Part shown: one piece after another, positions 46,491-57,032 of the stretch | Numbering within the stretch: position 1 is the stretch's first letter | Layout: the number at the start of each line of letters is the position of its first letter | Assembly (NCBI RefSeq): GCF_001723175.1 | Contig: NC_064655.1 | Coordinates: forward strand, 2,604,001 to 2,668,000 | Length of the DNA stretch: 64,000 bases | Origin: Penicillium oxalicum | Taxonomy: Eukaryota > Ascomycota > Eurotiomycetes > Eurotiales > Aspergillaceae | Direction: 5' to 3' | Translations under genes and position numbers: made by a program | The notes under the pieces: generated by a model | What the model was told of the DNA's origin: nothing | Databases searched by the model: none | Seen by the model: only the letters and a program-made list of their open reading frames with translations

Positions 46491-47880
46491 ATGAGTCTCA
46501 ATCGGCAAGATACAACACGGAAGAACGAGGATGAGGTGGCTACACAGCCTGTCTTGCAAAGCCTGCCATTAAGTTCAGCCGCAGGTTCGGTTCAGGTACC
46601 TGTCTTCCATGGATAGCCTCGACTCCGGTAAATTGCACCATGCTAATATCGTTCACTCAATTGACAGGAAGCTGTTCCGACGCCATCCCCGTTCCTTAGC
46701 CAGACTCGGAGCAAGCTCGCTGAACCGGTCGTCGCTGCGTTCATGGCCGGCGGCGTTGCCGGCGCTGTCTCACGAACCATCGTATCGCCCCTGGAACGAT
46801 TGAAAATTCTTTTGCAAATTCAGAGTGTTGGTCGCGAAGAATACAAGTTGTCGATATGGGAAGGTCTCAAGAAGATGAAGCGGGAAGAAGGATGGCGTGG
46901 ATTTATGCGGGGAAACGGTACCAACTGTATCCGCATTATTCCCTACTCGGCGGTGCAATTTGGCAGTTACAACTTCTACAAGAGAGTACGTTTACTGAAG
47001 TTTCTTTCCCGTCAGAAGCTGCCATGCGCAGAGCTAGCGCGCCGCTGAGAAACAATCTTCTGCCGGGAACAACTAAACCAAGCTTCGGTCCTAACCTTAT
47101 ATGTCATAGTTTGCTGAGACGCCTGATGGCGAGATGACACCAGTGCGTCGCCTCATCTGCGGTGGTTTCGCAGGTATCACCTCGGTGACAGTAACTTACC
47201 CACTGGACATCGTTCGCACTCGCCTTTCCATCCAATCTGCTTCGTTTGCCAGTCTAGGATCTCGCGACCCCTCTCAAAAGCTTCCGGGGATGTTTACCAC
47301 CATGGTCTCAATATATAAGAACGAGGGTGGGATGATCGCTCTCTATCGCGGAATCATTCCTACTGTCGCCGGCGTTGCCCCTTATGTACGCCTTCTTGCC
47401 TATGACCTTCTTTTCTCGTATCTCGATAGATATCGCTGACACATGCTAGGTTGGGCTCAATTTCATGACTTACGAATCAGTTCGCAAATACCTGACTCCT
47501 GAGGGGGACAAAAATCCCAATCCGTGGCGAAAACTGCTCGCCGGTGCCATATCTGGAGCTGTTGCACAAACCTGCACATACCCCTTGTAAGTGTTTCTCG
47601 TGATGTAGACTTCGAAGGAAGAGAGCACCTATCTCACACTCTGCTCACCGACAGCGATGTTCTCCGTCGACGCTTCCAAATTAATACCATGTCCGGCATG
47701 GGATATCAGTACAAATCCATATGGGATGCTGTCCGAGTGATTGTGGCCGAAGAAGGCGCACGAGGCCTGTTCAAGGGTATCGGGCCTAATCTCTTGAAAG
47801 TCGCACCCAGTATGGCCAGCAGCTGGCTCAGTTTCGAGTTTACGCGAGATTTCCTGGTGAGTTTGAATGATAGAGATTAG
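46491..47880 (+). CDS. Mitochondrial carrier (SLC25, nucleotide/cofactor type)
   Basis: Exons 46491-46595, 46668-46985, 47110-47385, 47450-47586 and 47655-47880 give 353 residues. Three repeats each carry the carrier signature: PLERLK (about 76-81), PLDIVR and PFDVLR (the last completed across a splice). Each is followed by a GxxxLYRG- or GFMRGNG-type motif. Six transmembrane helices in the inner mitochondrial membrane are expected. RGNGTNCIRIIPYSAVQF and GLFKGIGPNLLKVAPS are typical of the group including yeast Leu5 and Ypr011c and mammalian SLC25A16/42, which move CoA, APS/PAPS or adenine nucleotides. The substrate cannot be set from sequence. The N-terminal 50 residues are a disordered matrix or intermembrane tail. 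Confidence 0.9.
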
Positions 47881-48881
47881 TCGCAATAAATCTAGAACGA
47901 TTCCTTGCAAACGAGCGAGACATCACGTGTTCAGACTGGCTCTACCTTTGACTGTACGTTGCAACAGCGCGGCGCAGGTGTTCCTTCACAAACTTCACAA
48001 AATCGATACTAGTACCACCTGATTGGAATGAGGCTTGGGGTTCAAACATGTCCCATGGGCAATTTGGCCGAATGCTTGAATCTCCTTCACGCCCCGCATA
48101 ATTTTGGGTTGGAAATTACATTGGAATAGATGCTTGGGTTCGTCCACAGGCCTCTAGAACACTGAGCGGAGCCTCACTCCTACCAGGCTGACTCCACTCC
48201 ATTTTGTGTGACTGGACAGCGGACAGCAGATGAAAGGCACTAAACCACCATCAGGTGAACTTTGGGGCTAGCACAATAAATTATTGAATTACAAAGTTCC
48301 GCATGAATGAGTCAAACTCTGGCGTTAGAAATGAAGACGCACGCATTAGGCTGGGGCATTGAATTTGCTGGTCTTCCTCGTGAAGAGTGCGCTGTCCATC
48401 CTTGACGAACACATTCAACGGGTCTCAAATCTGAGAAGGCTAGCATGCTTGAGGTCTGTGAGCAAGCGACGGCCGGTTGGACCTGTATAGTACCTCAGTC
48501 TTAGGATTGAGTCCAGAATCAGGCACTGGGGACGCAGGAAGCCAGGATACGATATGGACTTGGGCTATTTTTGCAGCGCCTAGGGTTCCATCTTCTTGAA
48601 ACTTACATAAGACGGGTACACTTAGTAAGAGTACCCGCCGTCTGGGACGTGGGCGTAAAAATGAAATTCTCTGGAATAAATTCAAGTAATTGATTTTGCC
48701 GCTCCCCATTCTGACCCGCCCATATGTCAGGTGACACTTGTGGTCACCACATTAGGTTTAGCCTAGGGCTCAACCCACACACACCGGCGCAGCCGAAAGT
48801 TGAAGACCAAAAACCTCTTGCACTTTCCATACGGGTGCGACAGCAAGCTAACTCCCAGGTGTACATTTCATATCAGCAGCC
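47881..48881. other. Intergenic region upstream of RPL18
   Basis: 1 kb with no supported gene. It should carry the ribosomal protein promoter; an AT-rich patch lies at about 48250-48310. No clear Rap1-type or Tbf1-type site was recognised. Confidence 0.5.
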
Positions 48882-49832
48882 ATGGGTATGTGCATCCTCT
48901 ACAGATTCATTTCCGCGGCAACATCGCTTTGCAGAACTCGTGTCGCCGCCGAATGCTCGCAATTTTCCTCCAATTCAAGTTTCTCAGAAGACTAACCAAA
49001 ATGGATGATTCTTAGGTATCGACCTGGACCGTCACCATGTGCGCAGCACCCACCGCAAGGCGCCCAAGAGCGAGAACGTGTACTTGCAGGTGCTGGTGAA
49101 GCTCTACCGCTTCTTGGCTCGTATGACCTCCCTCTCTTGTCTCTTTTTTCACCCAAAATCCGAATTTTCATGTATCGACGCATCCGAAGACGAAATCTCG
49201 ATTCGATTCTTGGAACCCATGATTCACGCGACTTGATTTCAATCGAATGGCGAAACTGATTTGGGATATTTCATTAGGCCGCACGGAGTCAAACTTCAAC
49301 AAGGCCGTTCTCCGCCGCCTGTTCATGTCGCGCATCAACCGCCCCCCCGTCTCCCTCTCGCGCGTTGTTTCCAACATCAGCGAGGCTCAGAAGGGCAAGA
49401 CCGTTGTTGTGATCGGTACCATCACCGATGACAACCGCCTCCTGACCATCCCCAAGCTGTCCGTCGCTGCCCTGCGCTTCACCGCCACTGCTCGTGCCCG
49501 CATCGAGAAGGCTGGTGGTGAGACCCTCACCCTGGATCAGCTTGCTCTGCGTGCCCCTACCGGTGCCAACACCCTGCTCCTCCGTGGCCCCAAGAACGCC
49601 CGCGAGGCTGTCAAGCACTTCGGCTTCGGTCCCCACTCTCACAAGGTCCGTTTTTTTCTCTTCCGCCTCTTTCGAATTGGTCTCCTCGTGGGCGAGTCCA
49701 AAAACTACGACTTTGCACAAGCACACTGTACTGACAATTTTATGAATTTAACAGAAGCCCTACGTTGCTTCCAAGGGGCGGAAGTTCGAGCGTGCCCGTG
49801 GTCGCAGACGCTCCAAGGGTTTCAAGGTCTAA
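48882..49832 (+). CDS. rpl18: 60S ribosomal protein L18 (eL18)
   Basis: Exons 48882-48885, 49016-49120, 49278-49645 and 49755-49832 give 184 residues, the family's length. The first exon is just ATG-G: the codon for Gly2 is completed by the second exon, giving [11 protein letters not shown]. Diagnostic parts are the start, then [30 protein letters not shown] and the C-terminal [18 protein letters not shown]. It is a core protein of the large cytosolic subunit. Codon use is strongly biased to C-ending codons in exon 3 (CTC, GCC, CGC, AAG), unlike its neighbours and as expected for very high expression. A tiny first exon is common for fungal ribosomal protein genes. Confidence 0.97.
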
Positions 49833-50185
49833 ACAACCTTGCTGAGGAATTGGGGAAGGACATGAACCCACTGGTGCAAGGACGCATATTCCTGGTCGAA
49901 TGGATTATTCGGGTGTTCATCATGCCGAGTCTGGCTGGAGACCTCTTTTCGATGTACCTAAAATGGCGAAATGTCTTTGCATGGAATGAGGATCTGGAGT
50001 ACGTCAACGGAAAGAGGGCAAAAGAAAAATGCATCCGGCTTAGTCCTCATCCTTTCTTACGATTGCGAAACGTTTTAAAAAGAAATATACGTTTGATAAA
50101 AGAAAAACTCCTCATCTCCCTGCATGTAGAGACGGAATCTGTAGGCATCGAATGGCTGAAAAGGATTATATACAAGCTAACACTC
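49833..50185. other. Convergent 3' spacer
   Basis: 353 bp between the stop codons of rpl18 and the gamma-glutamyl phosphate reductase gene; includes both 3' untranslated ends. Nothing else seen. Confidence 0.6.
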
Positions 50186-51714
50186 TCATTCGTCGATTGG
50201 CAGCTTCTTATGAAGGTACTTGCGGCCCCCCACGCCATCATGGTAATCCCCCGCACCATGACCGTTGCCTCGAATCAGATATTTATAGATCGTCAAGCCC
50301 TCTAAGCCCACCGGTCCGCGCGAGTGGATTTTATTCGTACTGATGCCGACCTCCGTTCCAAAACCAAATCGCATTCCATCAGCGAACCGGGACGATGCGT
50401 TCCAGAAAACTCCGGCGCTGTCGATACTGTTCATGAACAGATTTGCCAGGTCGCGTGACTCGGTGATGATAATATCCGTGTGTTTGGAATGGTGGGTGTT
50501 GATGTGGGCAACTGCGGCTTCCACGGCAGACTCAGCCGAGTCGGTCTGGGTAATGGTCTTCACGGCCAGGATGAGATCCAAGAATTCAGTGTTGAAGTCA
50601 GCCTCGCTGGCGGATTGCACCAGCGACAGCTGATCAGTGGGCAGTGACTTGGAGAGGACAGCCTGGGAAGCCGAATCGCAGCGCAGAGAAACCCCCTTCT
50701 TGATCAGAGCCTTTGCCACTTCGGGGAAGACCGATTCGAGAACGTCCTCATGAACAAGAAGAGTCTCCAGCGCATTGCAGGCAGCGGGGTAATCTGTCTT
50801 GGAGTCCATAATGACTTTTACGGCGGTGTCGACGTTGGCATCCGCATGGACATAAGCCGAACAAAGGCCGTCGGCGTGACCCAGGACAGGAATTTTGGTG
50901 TTCTCCTTTACGAACCGGACAAGTTCGTTGGATCCTCGAGGGATCACAAGGTCGATGTAGGCATCCTGGGCAAGAAGGGCGGATACCACATCTCGGGTCT
51001 TGACCAGTTGGACCGATGAGACCGGCACCTGTGAGCTAGCGATAGCCTCCGACACCACCTTTGCGATGGCCACAAATGATTCCATCGATTCTTTTCCGCC
51101 TATTCAGAATACCCCAGATGTCAGTCCTGGGATCGAAGGATGAAATCTTCAAAATTTCTCATTCGTACCTTTCAGAATCGCGGCATTGCCTGATTTGATG
51201 GCTAGTGCCGCAATATTCGCGATGACCTCAGGACGAGCTTCGAAAATGATCAATAAGACACCGATTGGACAGCTCACTCGTTCCAGAGTTAAGCCTTCAT
51301 CCAGTAGAGTCCGAAGGGTCACCTTGCCGACTTCATTGTTTTATTGCAAAGTTAGTCTTTCACTTTTTTCATGTGACTCATAAAAGCTGCAAGCAGAAAA
51401 GGATGGGTCGCACCAGGATCCTCCAGGTCACGGACGTCTAGAATTCCCTGCAGCATGTCATCATATTTGCCGGGACGTGAGAGATCAAGTCTCTTGAGCA
51501 CGCTGTGGTTCAGATCACCGCTATTGGCAGCCTTGGTGGCCGCTTCCACATCTCGAGCATTGGCTGCCAAGATGCTGTCGCGATTTCGATCCAACGCTTG
51601 GTGGAGTGCAGTCAGAGCATCATTTCGTGCGTTGTTTGACAATGTAGCTAGTTGGCGTGAGGCAATTGATGCGCTATGCGCCACATCAGCGGCTGCTGAA
51701 TCCGTCAACGACAT
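50186..51714 (-). CDS. pro2: Gamma-glutamyl phosphate reductase
   Basis: Second enzyme of proline synthesis: reduces L-glutamyl 5-phosphate to glutamate 5-semialdehyde with NADPH. Exons 51714-51414, 51330-51169 and 51099-50186 give 458 residues. It has the aldehyde dehydrogenase superfamily fold. The nucleotide-binding half includes [16 protein letters not shown] and [13 protein letters not shown]. Then come [22 protein letters not shown] and the catalytic Cys in [13 protein letters not shown]. The C-terminal part has [26 protein letters not shown], a near-invariant signature. Intact. Divergent from csnC with a 672-bp shared promoter that holds several GATA motifs. Confidence 0.96.
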
Positions 51715-52386
51715 CGTGCTGTTGTCTGCGGAGTGTATATCCGGGGTTCAAGGATGACAGCAGTATCAAGCCACGAGGGTTTGACTTGACTAAGTTAAGT
51801 GAGAAAGATACAGAGAATAAACGTGGGGCTTCGCAGAGACCGGTAGCCAAGCAATAGCAAAGTATGAGTCAAAACGATGGCTATTCAGAGAGAGGACCAA
51901 GCGGACGGTTGTGGTAGTATGACTATGTAGTCATCAATGCAGCCAGCTATTTTTTTTTCTGCCGGAGTGGGAGTGCAATGTACCATCGCGGGGCGGGGGG
52001 AGGTTAAGCTGCTCCGCTATCGGATCGGCTTCTCTATTGCCTTATCGATAGAGCTGTATACGCTTATCGACTTATCTTGAAGCTGACCGCTTTCTTTTGC
52101 CAGGGCTCTCTCCACATTAGGCCGGCGTCTGAGCTATGACAAAGTACCTACCACGAACACAACACTCTTGTAATCTTTCGTGAACCGACTCAGACAGTCA
52201 GAAATTGCTTTGTGGTCAAGTAGCTTACTACCGCCATATTTAAAGTGCAATCTGCAGCTTTTTCTTTCCCTCGGCCGCTCTCATTTCCCTGACCTGGCCC
52301 GTGGAGCTGATCCCGACACGCCTTGGTCTCCCACCCCCGCATAGCTTATCCGCAGAAACGTACCAGCTAGATACCGATCTTTCGCA
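51715..52386. promoter_or_regulatory. Divergent pro2-csnC promoter with GATA motifs
   Basis: 672 bp shared by two divergent genes. CTATC at 52017, the palindromic TTATCGATAG at 52042-52051, and TTATC at 52064 and 52072 make five GATA-type cores within 60 bp. A CT-rich leader precedes csnC. Regulation by AreA or another GATA factor is inferred. Confidence 0.5.
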
Positions 52387-54138
52387 ATGGACGTTCTGGC
52401 GGAGCTCAAGGCACAGTCGACACAGCTACGTGAAGCTTCGTATGGCTCAGATCTGGTGTATGACCAACAGATTCGCACCAGCGTGACGTCTCTGAGACAA
52501 GTCATATCCGACGAGTCTTTGGGCGACTTAGCCCGGAGTAACTCTCTTTTGAATGTGAGAGAAAGCACTCCAGCTAAAAGTACCCTCTGTGTGCAACGCC
52601 TGCTAACTGCTTAAATACTCCAGAACATCGATCCCGCTGCGGACTCCCTGCTCTATCTCTTTCTTCTTCGCTTTCAAATACGAATCCTTCAGAAAGAAAC
52701 CCGTCAACCCCTGCCAGCCGCTCTGCTTCCCATGGGAGAAATCTGGCCTCGGATTGTGTCATATCTGGGCTCTTTTGATTCGGTTCAATCACGATACGTG
52801 GGTGAAGAATGGCGCCAGCTGGTTGAGCTTGTAGCACACATTGCACAGGCCTGCTCTCAGGTAAGGGCGGCCCCGGCAACCAATACATGTCCTACGCTAA
52901 TATGCTCCAGCCTCTGGTGGCTGTCAGATTGATCAGAGACGCCATGCTGCGGCTCGATCCCTCGTGCATCGTTCTTACCTCCACTCACCTTCTTCTGGTC
53001 CGTCTTTGTCTGCGCGCTCGAGCATATTCCTGTGCGCTACCAGTCCTGGACAGATACATCTGCCACTTCCCTTCATCCAAATCCCGAGCCGACGATGCTT
53101 CTTCTCCCCTTCTTTGTGCCTCGCATGATTCGAGCTTGTGCTTTATTACGGATGCGTCTGGGCTCTCGTCCAAGTTGACATACAAGGATTACTTGCAATA
53201 CTACTTATATGGTGGTATGATCTATCTGGCCCTGAAGCAGTGGACGAAGGCGGTCCACTTTCTCGGAATTGTCATTTCAATGCCCACGACGGGTTCCGTC
53301 AGCATGATCATGGTGGAGGCTTACAAGAAATGGATATTGGTAAATCTGTTGGACAAGGGCAAGGTAAGCTGCTTCTTGCAAGATGGCACTTGTGCTGGGT
53401 TGCCAAACATTTCTGACTCGTTTCTTCTTTCCAGGTACCATCACCTTCAAGTTTGGTTGCTCCAAACGTTGTGCGGGTCTATCAATCACTAGCGAAGCCA
53501 TATGTGAACTTGGCCGAGGTATTTGAAGGCGGAGATATCAGCCGCTTGGAGGCAGAAATCGATGCTGCTCATGATGTCTGGCGTGCTGTGAGTTATTTAT
53601 CAATTTCCAACCGTATGCGTTCGATGTGCTCTGATGCTCACTCTACTAGGACAATAACTTGGGTCTCGTTTCCCAGGTCCACAGTGCTCACACGAAATAC
53701 ACGGTCACAAATATCACAAAAACGTTTGCGGCCTTGACGGTTCGCGAGCTACGAAAACAAGCATGCTTCTCACGGGAGACCGAAGAGGCCACTGAATCAG
53801 CCATTGCGTCCTTGATCATGTCGAACGCCATCTCGGCGACGTTGGTGCATTCTACAGACCCAACTAAATCAACGATGGTCCGATTCACAGATGGTCGATC
53901 TGCGGCTCGACTCGCCCACGAACAGGAGATCCAGGTTGAACTGGCGAGGGAGGGCCAACTTCTTCGGACACTGTCGAAGAGCATGGGTGACGTGGATTAC
54001 CAATTGGGACTCAGTAATGAATTCATCGATAGTTTGCAGATGTCCCAAGGTTGGGCGGTGGTTGGGGAATCTCGAACCGGGAAATCCGAGGATGCCGGAG
54101 TGGAGATAGACGAAGATTTGATGGGTGACGAGGCATGA
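52387..54138 (+). CDS. csnC: COP9 signalosome subunit 3
   Basis: Scaffold subunit of the signalosome, which removes Nedd8 from cullins; nuclear and cytosolic. Exons 52387-52554, 52624-52860, 52911-53363, 53435-53587 and 53650-54138, each a whole number of codons, give 499 residues. The N-terminal half is helical repeat (LLVRLCLRARAYSCALPVLDR and YLYGGMIYLALKQWTKAVHFLGIV). The C-terminal PCI domain lies at about residues 345-430 (YTVTNITKTFAALTVREL, with winged-helix strands MSNAISATLVHST and STMVRFTD). An acidic tail follows (EIDEDLMGDEA). In Aspergillus this complex controls sexual development and secondary metabolism. Confidence 0.9.
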
Positions 54139-54659
54139 AATGAGTCTGATGGAATTACGACTGTCCTGCGGGGTGGACTTGACGGCTCATGTCGAGATAT
54201 TGCCTTCGCAAATGGAAGATTGATGCGCAATGACTGCACGAGGGATGGGGACCTCGACTAGTAGTTCATTTTCGTCAAGGAGTCCGCGAGCGTCTCTTGC
54301 CGGTGGGTAAATATGTCAGAGCATTGGTCATGTCTAGGAGGGGCGGATTTGGGCGGTTCAAATCAACATGCTTGATTGAGCAATTGCACGAGTCGAGAGA
54401 AGGGCCGGGCCAGGCCAGGCCAGTCAGAAACTCCTTTCATATTGGTCGGGATGAATCGATTCATATATTGAGCAATATAGATACCAGTCAAGGGGGACCG
54501 CGATTTGACTTGTATTGTGGGATATTGCCAGTCATGAACACGAAATGAACTCATTTCTGCTGGTTCGTATCGATGCAGCAACCCACTCGATCCTCGAGCC
54601 GGGGGCCAAAATGTAACGGACGGGTACCCTTCATGTCTAGTGAGGCCCAGAAAAAGGGG
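54139..54659. other. Intergenic spacer
   Basis: About 520 bp between csnC and the tRNA terminator. A short GGCCAG-type repeat (54403-54421). No gene seen. Confidence 0.5.
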
Positions 54660-54668
54660 AAAAAAAAA
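54660..54668 (-). terminator. RNA polymerase III terminator (T9)
   Basis: Nine T on the minus strand starting four bases past the mature 3' end of the tRNA. Confidence 0.85.
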
Positions 54669-54672
54669 TCGT

Positions 54673-54744
54673 TGGACTCGCGGGGAATCGAACCCCGGAC
54701 CACTCCCATGCTAAGGGAGTATTATACCACTAAACCACAAGCCC
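54673..54744 (-). tRNA. tRNA-Ala (AGC)
   Basis: 72 nt, no intron. Acceptor stem GGGCTTG pairs with CGAGTCC (two G-U pairs) and discriminator A. The anticodon stem CTCCC/GGGAG encloses the loop TTAGCAT, anticodon AGC. Internal promoters fit: box A TGGTTTAGTGG and box B GGTTCGATTCC. CCA is not encoded, as expected in a nuclear gene. Confidence 0.95.
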
Positions 54745-56183
54745 AGCTGTATGAAGCGATTGGCAGAATTTGACATTATAATCAAATTTGATTACTGGAC
54801 CTGACTTGATGTGCCATGTCCCTCCTGTCGTCTCCCAACCACCAACTACAATTTCTTCAACAAGTATCGCCCTGCCATGTAGCTGAGGATCGAGTGTTGT
54901 TATAGATATGCAGAGAATATCTTAGACTCTTGTCGAGCTCCTTTACATCTCATCCACCTCACGATAGCCTGGATTGCGGGACGGGACTGTTCATTCGTGT
55001 GCTTGACGACCACGCAGCTCCGCGGGACTACATATTTCGATACTCGATTCCGGCGAAAATGGAAATGTTTGGATCTCATGCTGTCCGAGTTCACTTTCCC
55101 GTCCCATTTGAGTGATATCACCTGGACAAAAGAAGTGAATTACTGATAAAGCAGGCCTGATTGTATCCTCTCTTGCTAGGTCCTGTCCTTAATTCACCAC
55201 ACTCGCTTCCATCAATGATGGTCGTGTTCCTTGTGCGCATCACGGTCGCAAGGCTCTATTCTGGGCGGACCATGAAAGACGTTCCAACAACCAGTGCATC
55301 GTACTCTTGAGATTATTCAACCTTAGCCTACGCCACACCTAAGTGCGGCAAGTGAGATATAACCAAAGATGGCATATATGCTTATGTTGCTCACCAGATT
55401 GAGTCAGGGCTAGTCACACAAAAAGTCTAATTCTATACTTCTCCCGAGTCTCCAGAGTGACATATATACGCCCTCTTTTGTGCTCTAGAGATACCGACTC
55501 AGATCCTACCTTATAGCAGGGTCCTGATGACTGGTTCACTCTCAGCTTTGTTCTAGATAGGGGACCTCTTCAGGCTACTCGGGCGCAATGCCCCGACTAC
55601 ACGAGCCGATATCCTCTACTAAATTCCGATACAGGACTACATATTGATATCCCGATCATTGACACAGCCGCAGACCCACCGAGCGCCAGATGACACCAAA
55701 TCAGGCAAAAGCCGCAGAAGGGAATGAAGACGTTTGCAGGAAGACCGCCAACCTTAAGTCTCTAACAGTCCGCAACATTAGAGATTCCATGTGCACTTGA
55801 CGTAAGTGGCTTTTTCCACGACACGGGCGAATGCATTGCTGACTTGATTCGTCTGGCAACATCACCAACCTCACTCAGGACTATGAACCGAATCTGATCG
55901 TGAATCCCCAAGGCTGGTGTCGCCTCCGCATGGCGCAGCAGATTCGCCAACCGCCAGGCAACTTTAGACTTGTCCACGATCCCGAGCGTCGCGAAATACA
56001 TGCACACATCGAGGGCGACCTTTGCCTTCTAGTTGATATAAATTCGGCTCGCTGATTTTTATAAATCCCATCGGCTATCCGTCAGCATACCTTTGATTTT
56101 TCTGACAGAATTTCTTTCTACAATTCTTAAATCCCCCCCATCAAACACATCCTACACCTCAAAAGGGGCCTAAATCTATCGCA
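54745..56183. other. Gene-free interval
   Basis: About 1.4 kb after the tRNA 5' end, AT-richer than the coding part of the window, with only short open frames on both strands. It includes the promoter of the gene at 56184, with a C-rich and A-rich leader (56120-56180). Confidence 0.5.
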
Positions 56184-57032
56184 ATGGGTATATTCACCAG
56201 CTCACGAAAGTCAAAAATGAGCTCGTCTCAATCTCCTCCCGAGTACGAGGAGGTCATTACATCCGAGTACAATAAATCTGGACTTGCCTTGCCGGACAGC
56301 TTTCACCCCACAAGTGAGCTCCAGGTAGAAGCAATCGGATACGACACGAACCAGGCACTCAGTGGCAGGAAAAAATTGGAGAATATCTCTGTGTTCCGCG
56401 TGGAATCCGGCGAACCTGTACAAGAGAAGTACACTTCTCTCCGCCTCAAGCGCAGTTCCAACTCGTGCGCGTTGGTGCGCTCATCTGACCCCCATCAAAA
56501 TGCTCTGATTTCAACCATCTACCGCTGGGGTCCGGGAAGACATCCCAGAATGCGCATTTTCCCCCACAATGTTACTGTTTCGGTGGAGCAAGCCATCAAC
56601 GACGACGTCTACTCATCTGGAGAAATGATTGAAGTTCATAGCCGGTCGTTGGTTAGCCGTGGGCAGGTATTCGACACGTCAATGGGAAAATTCGAGTGGC
56701 GCTACGGCAGTCGCGAAGAAAGAAGGGCCTGCAATGCAGATTCACTGCTTATTCTCGAACGCATGGATCGCAGTGTTTCGGCGGACGGCACCCAGATGAA
56801 TGGCGGCGCCAGGGTCGCCCAGCTGATCCGAAATGATCAATTTCGAACTCGAGGCTCGGTGAGATACTCTGGGGGCAATGGTGGTCGCTTGATGATGGAT
56901 TTGCGTATGTGGCAGGACGAAAAGCACGTCGATACGGAAGGTGTGGAGGCCTTTGTTGTCGCGAGTTGTATCCTGATGCTGAAGAGGGAGGCGGATCGTT
57001 TCATCGACAACAACATCGCTGCTGTTTCATAG
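56184..57032 (+). CDS. Unrecognised 282-residue protein, myristoylation-type start and PPxY motif
   Basis: Single exon, 282 residues. I do not know a named family. The pattern of short strands, with FRVESGEPVQEKYTSLRLKR, then YRWGPGRHPRMRIF and MGKFEWRYGSREERRACNADS, followed by a hydrophobic C-terminal helix (AFVVASCILMLKREADRF), hints at a tubby/LURP-one-like beta barrel with a central helix seen in other fungal proteins; this is a guess. The N-terminus is MGIFTSSRKSK: Gly2, Ser6 and a following basic patch fit N-myristoylation plus membrane attachment. PPEY at 18-21 fits a WW-domain ligand (Rsp5/Nedd4-type). An alternative start at Met12 would lose the lipid site but keep PPEY. No neighbour suggests a role. 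Confidence 0.75.
   Translation: MGIFTSSRKSKMSSSQSPPEYEEVITSEYNKSGLALPDSFHPTSELQVEAIGYDTNQALSGRKKLENISVFRVESGEPVQEKYTSLRLKRSSNSCALVRSSDPHQNALISTIYRWGPGRHPRMRIFPHNVTVSVEQAINDDVYSSGEMIEVHSRSLVSRGQVFDTSMGKFEWRYGSREERRACNADSLLILERMDRSVSADGTQMNGGARVAQLIRNDQFRTRGSVRYSGGNGGRLMMDLRMWQDEKHVDTEGVEAFVVASCILMLKREADRFIDNNIAAVS

Noticed and set aside
49121..49277. Possible box C/D snoRNA in rpl18 intron 2
   Set aside because: There is a weak C-like box (ATGATTC) and a CTGA, but they are only about 36 nt apart, with no terminal stem or convincing second box pair.
54350..54366. tRNA box-B-like word GGTTCAAATC upstream of the tRNA-Ala
   Set aside because: No box A at the right distance and no cloverleaf can be drawn.
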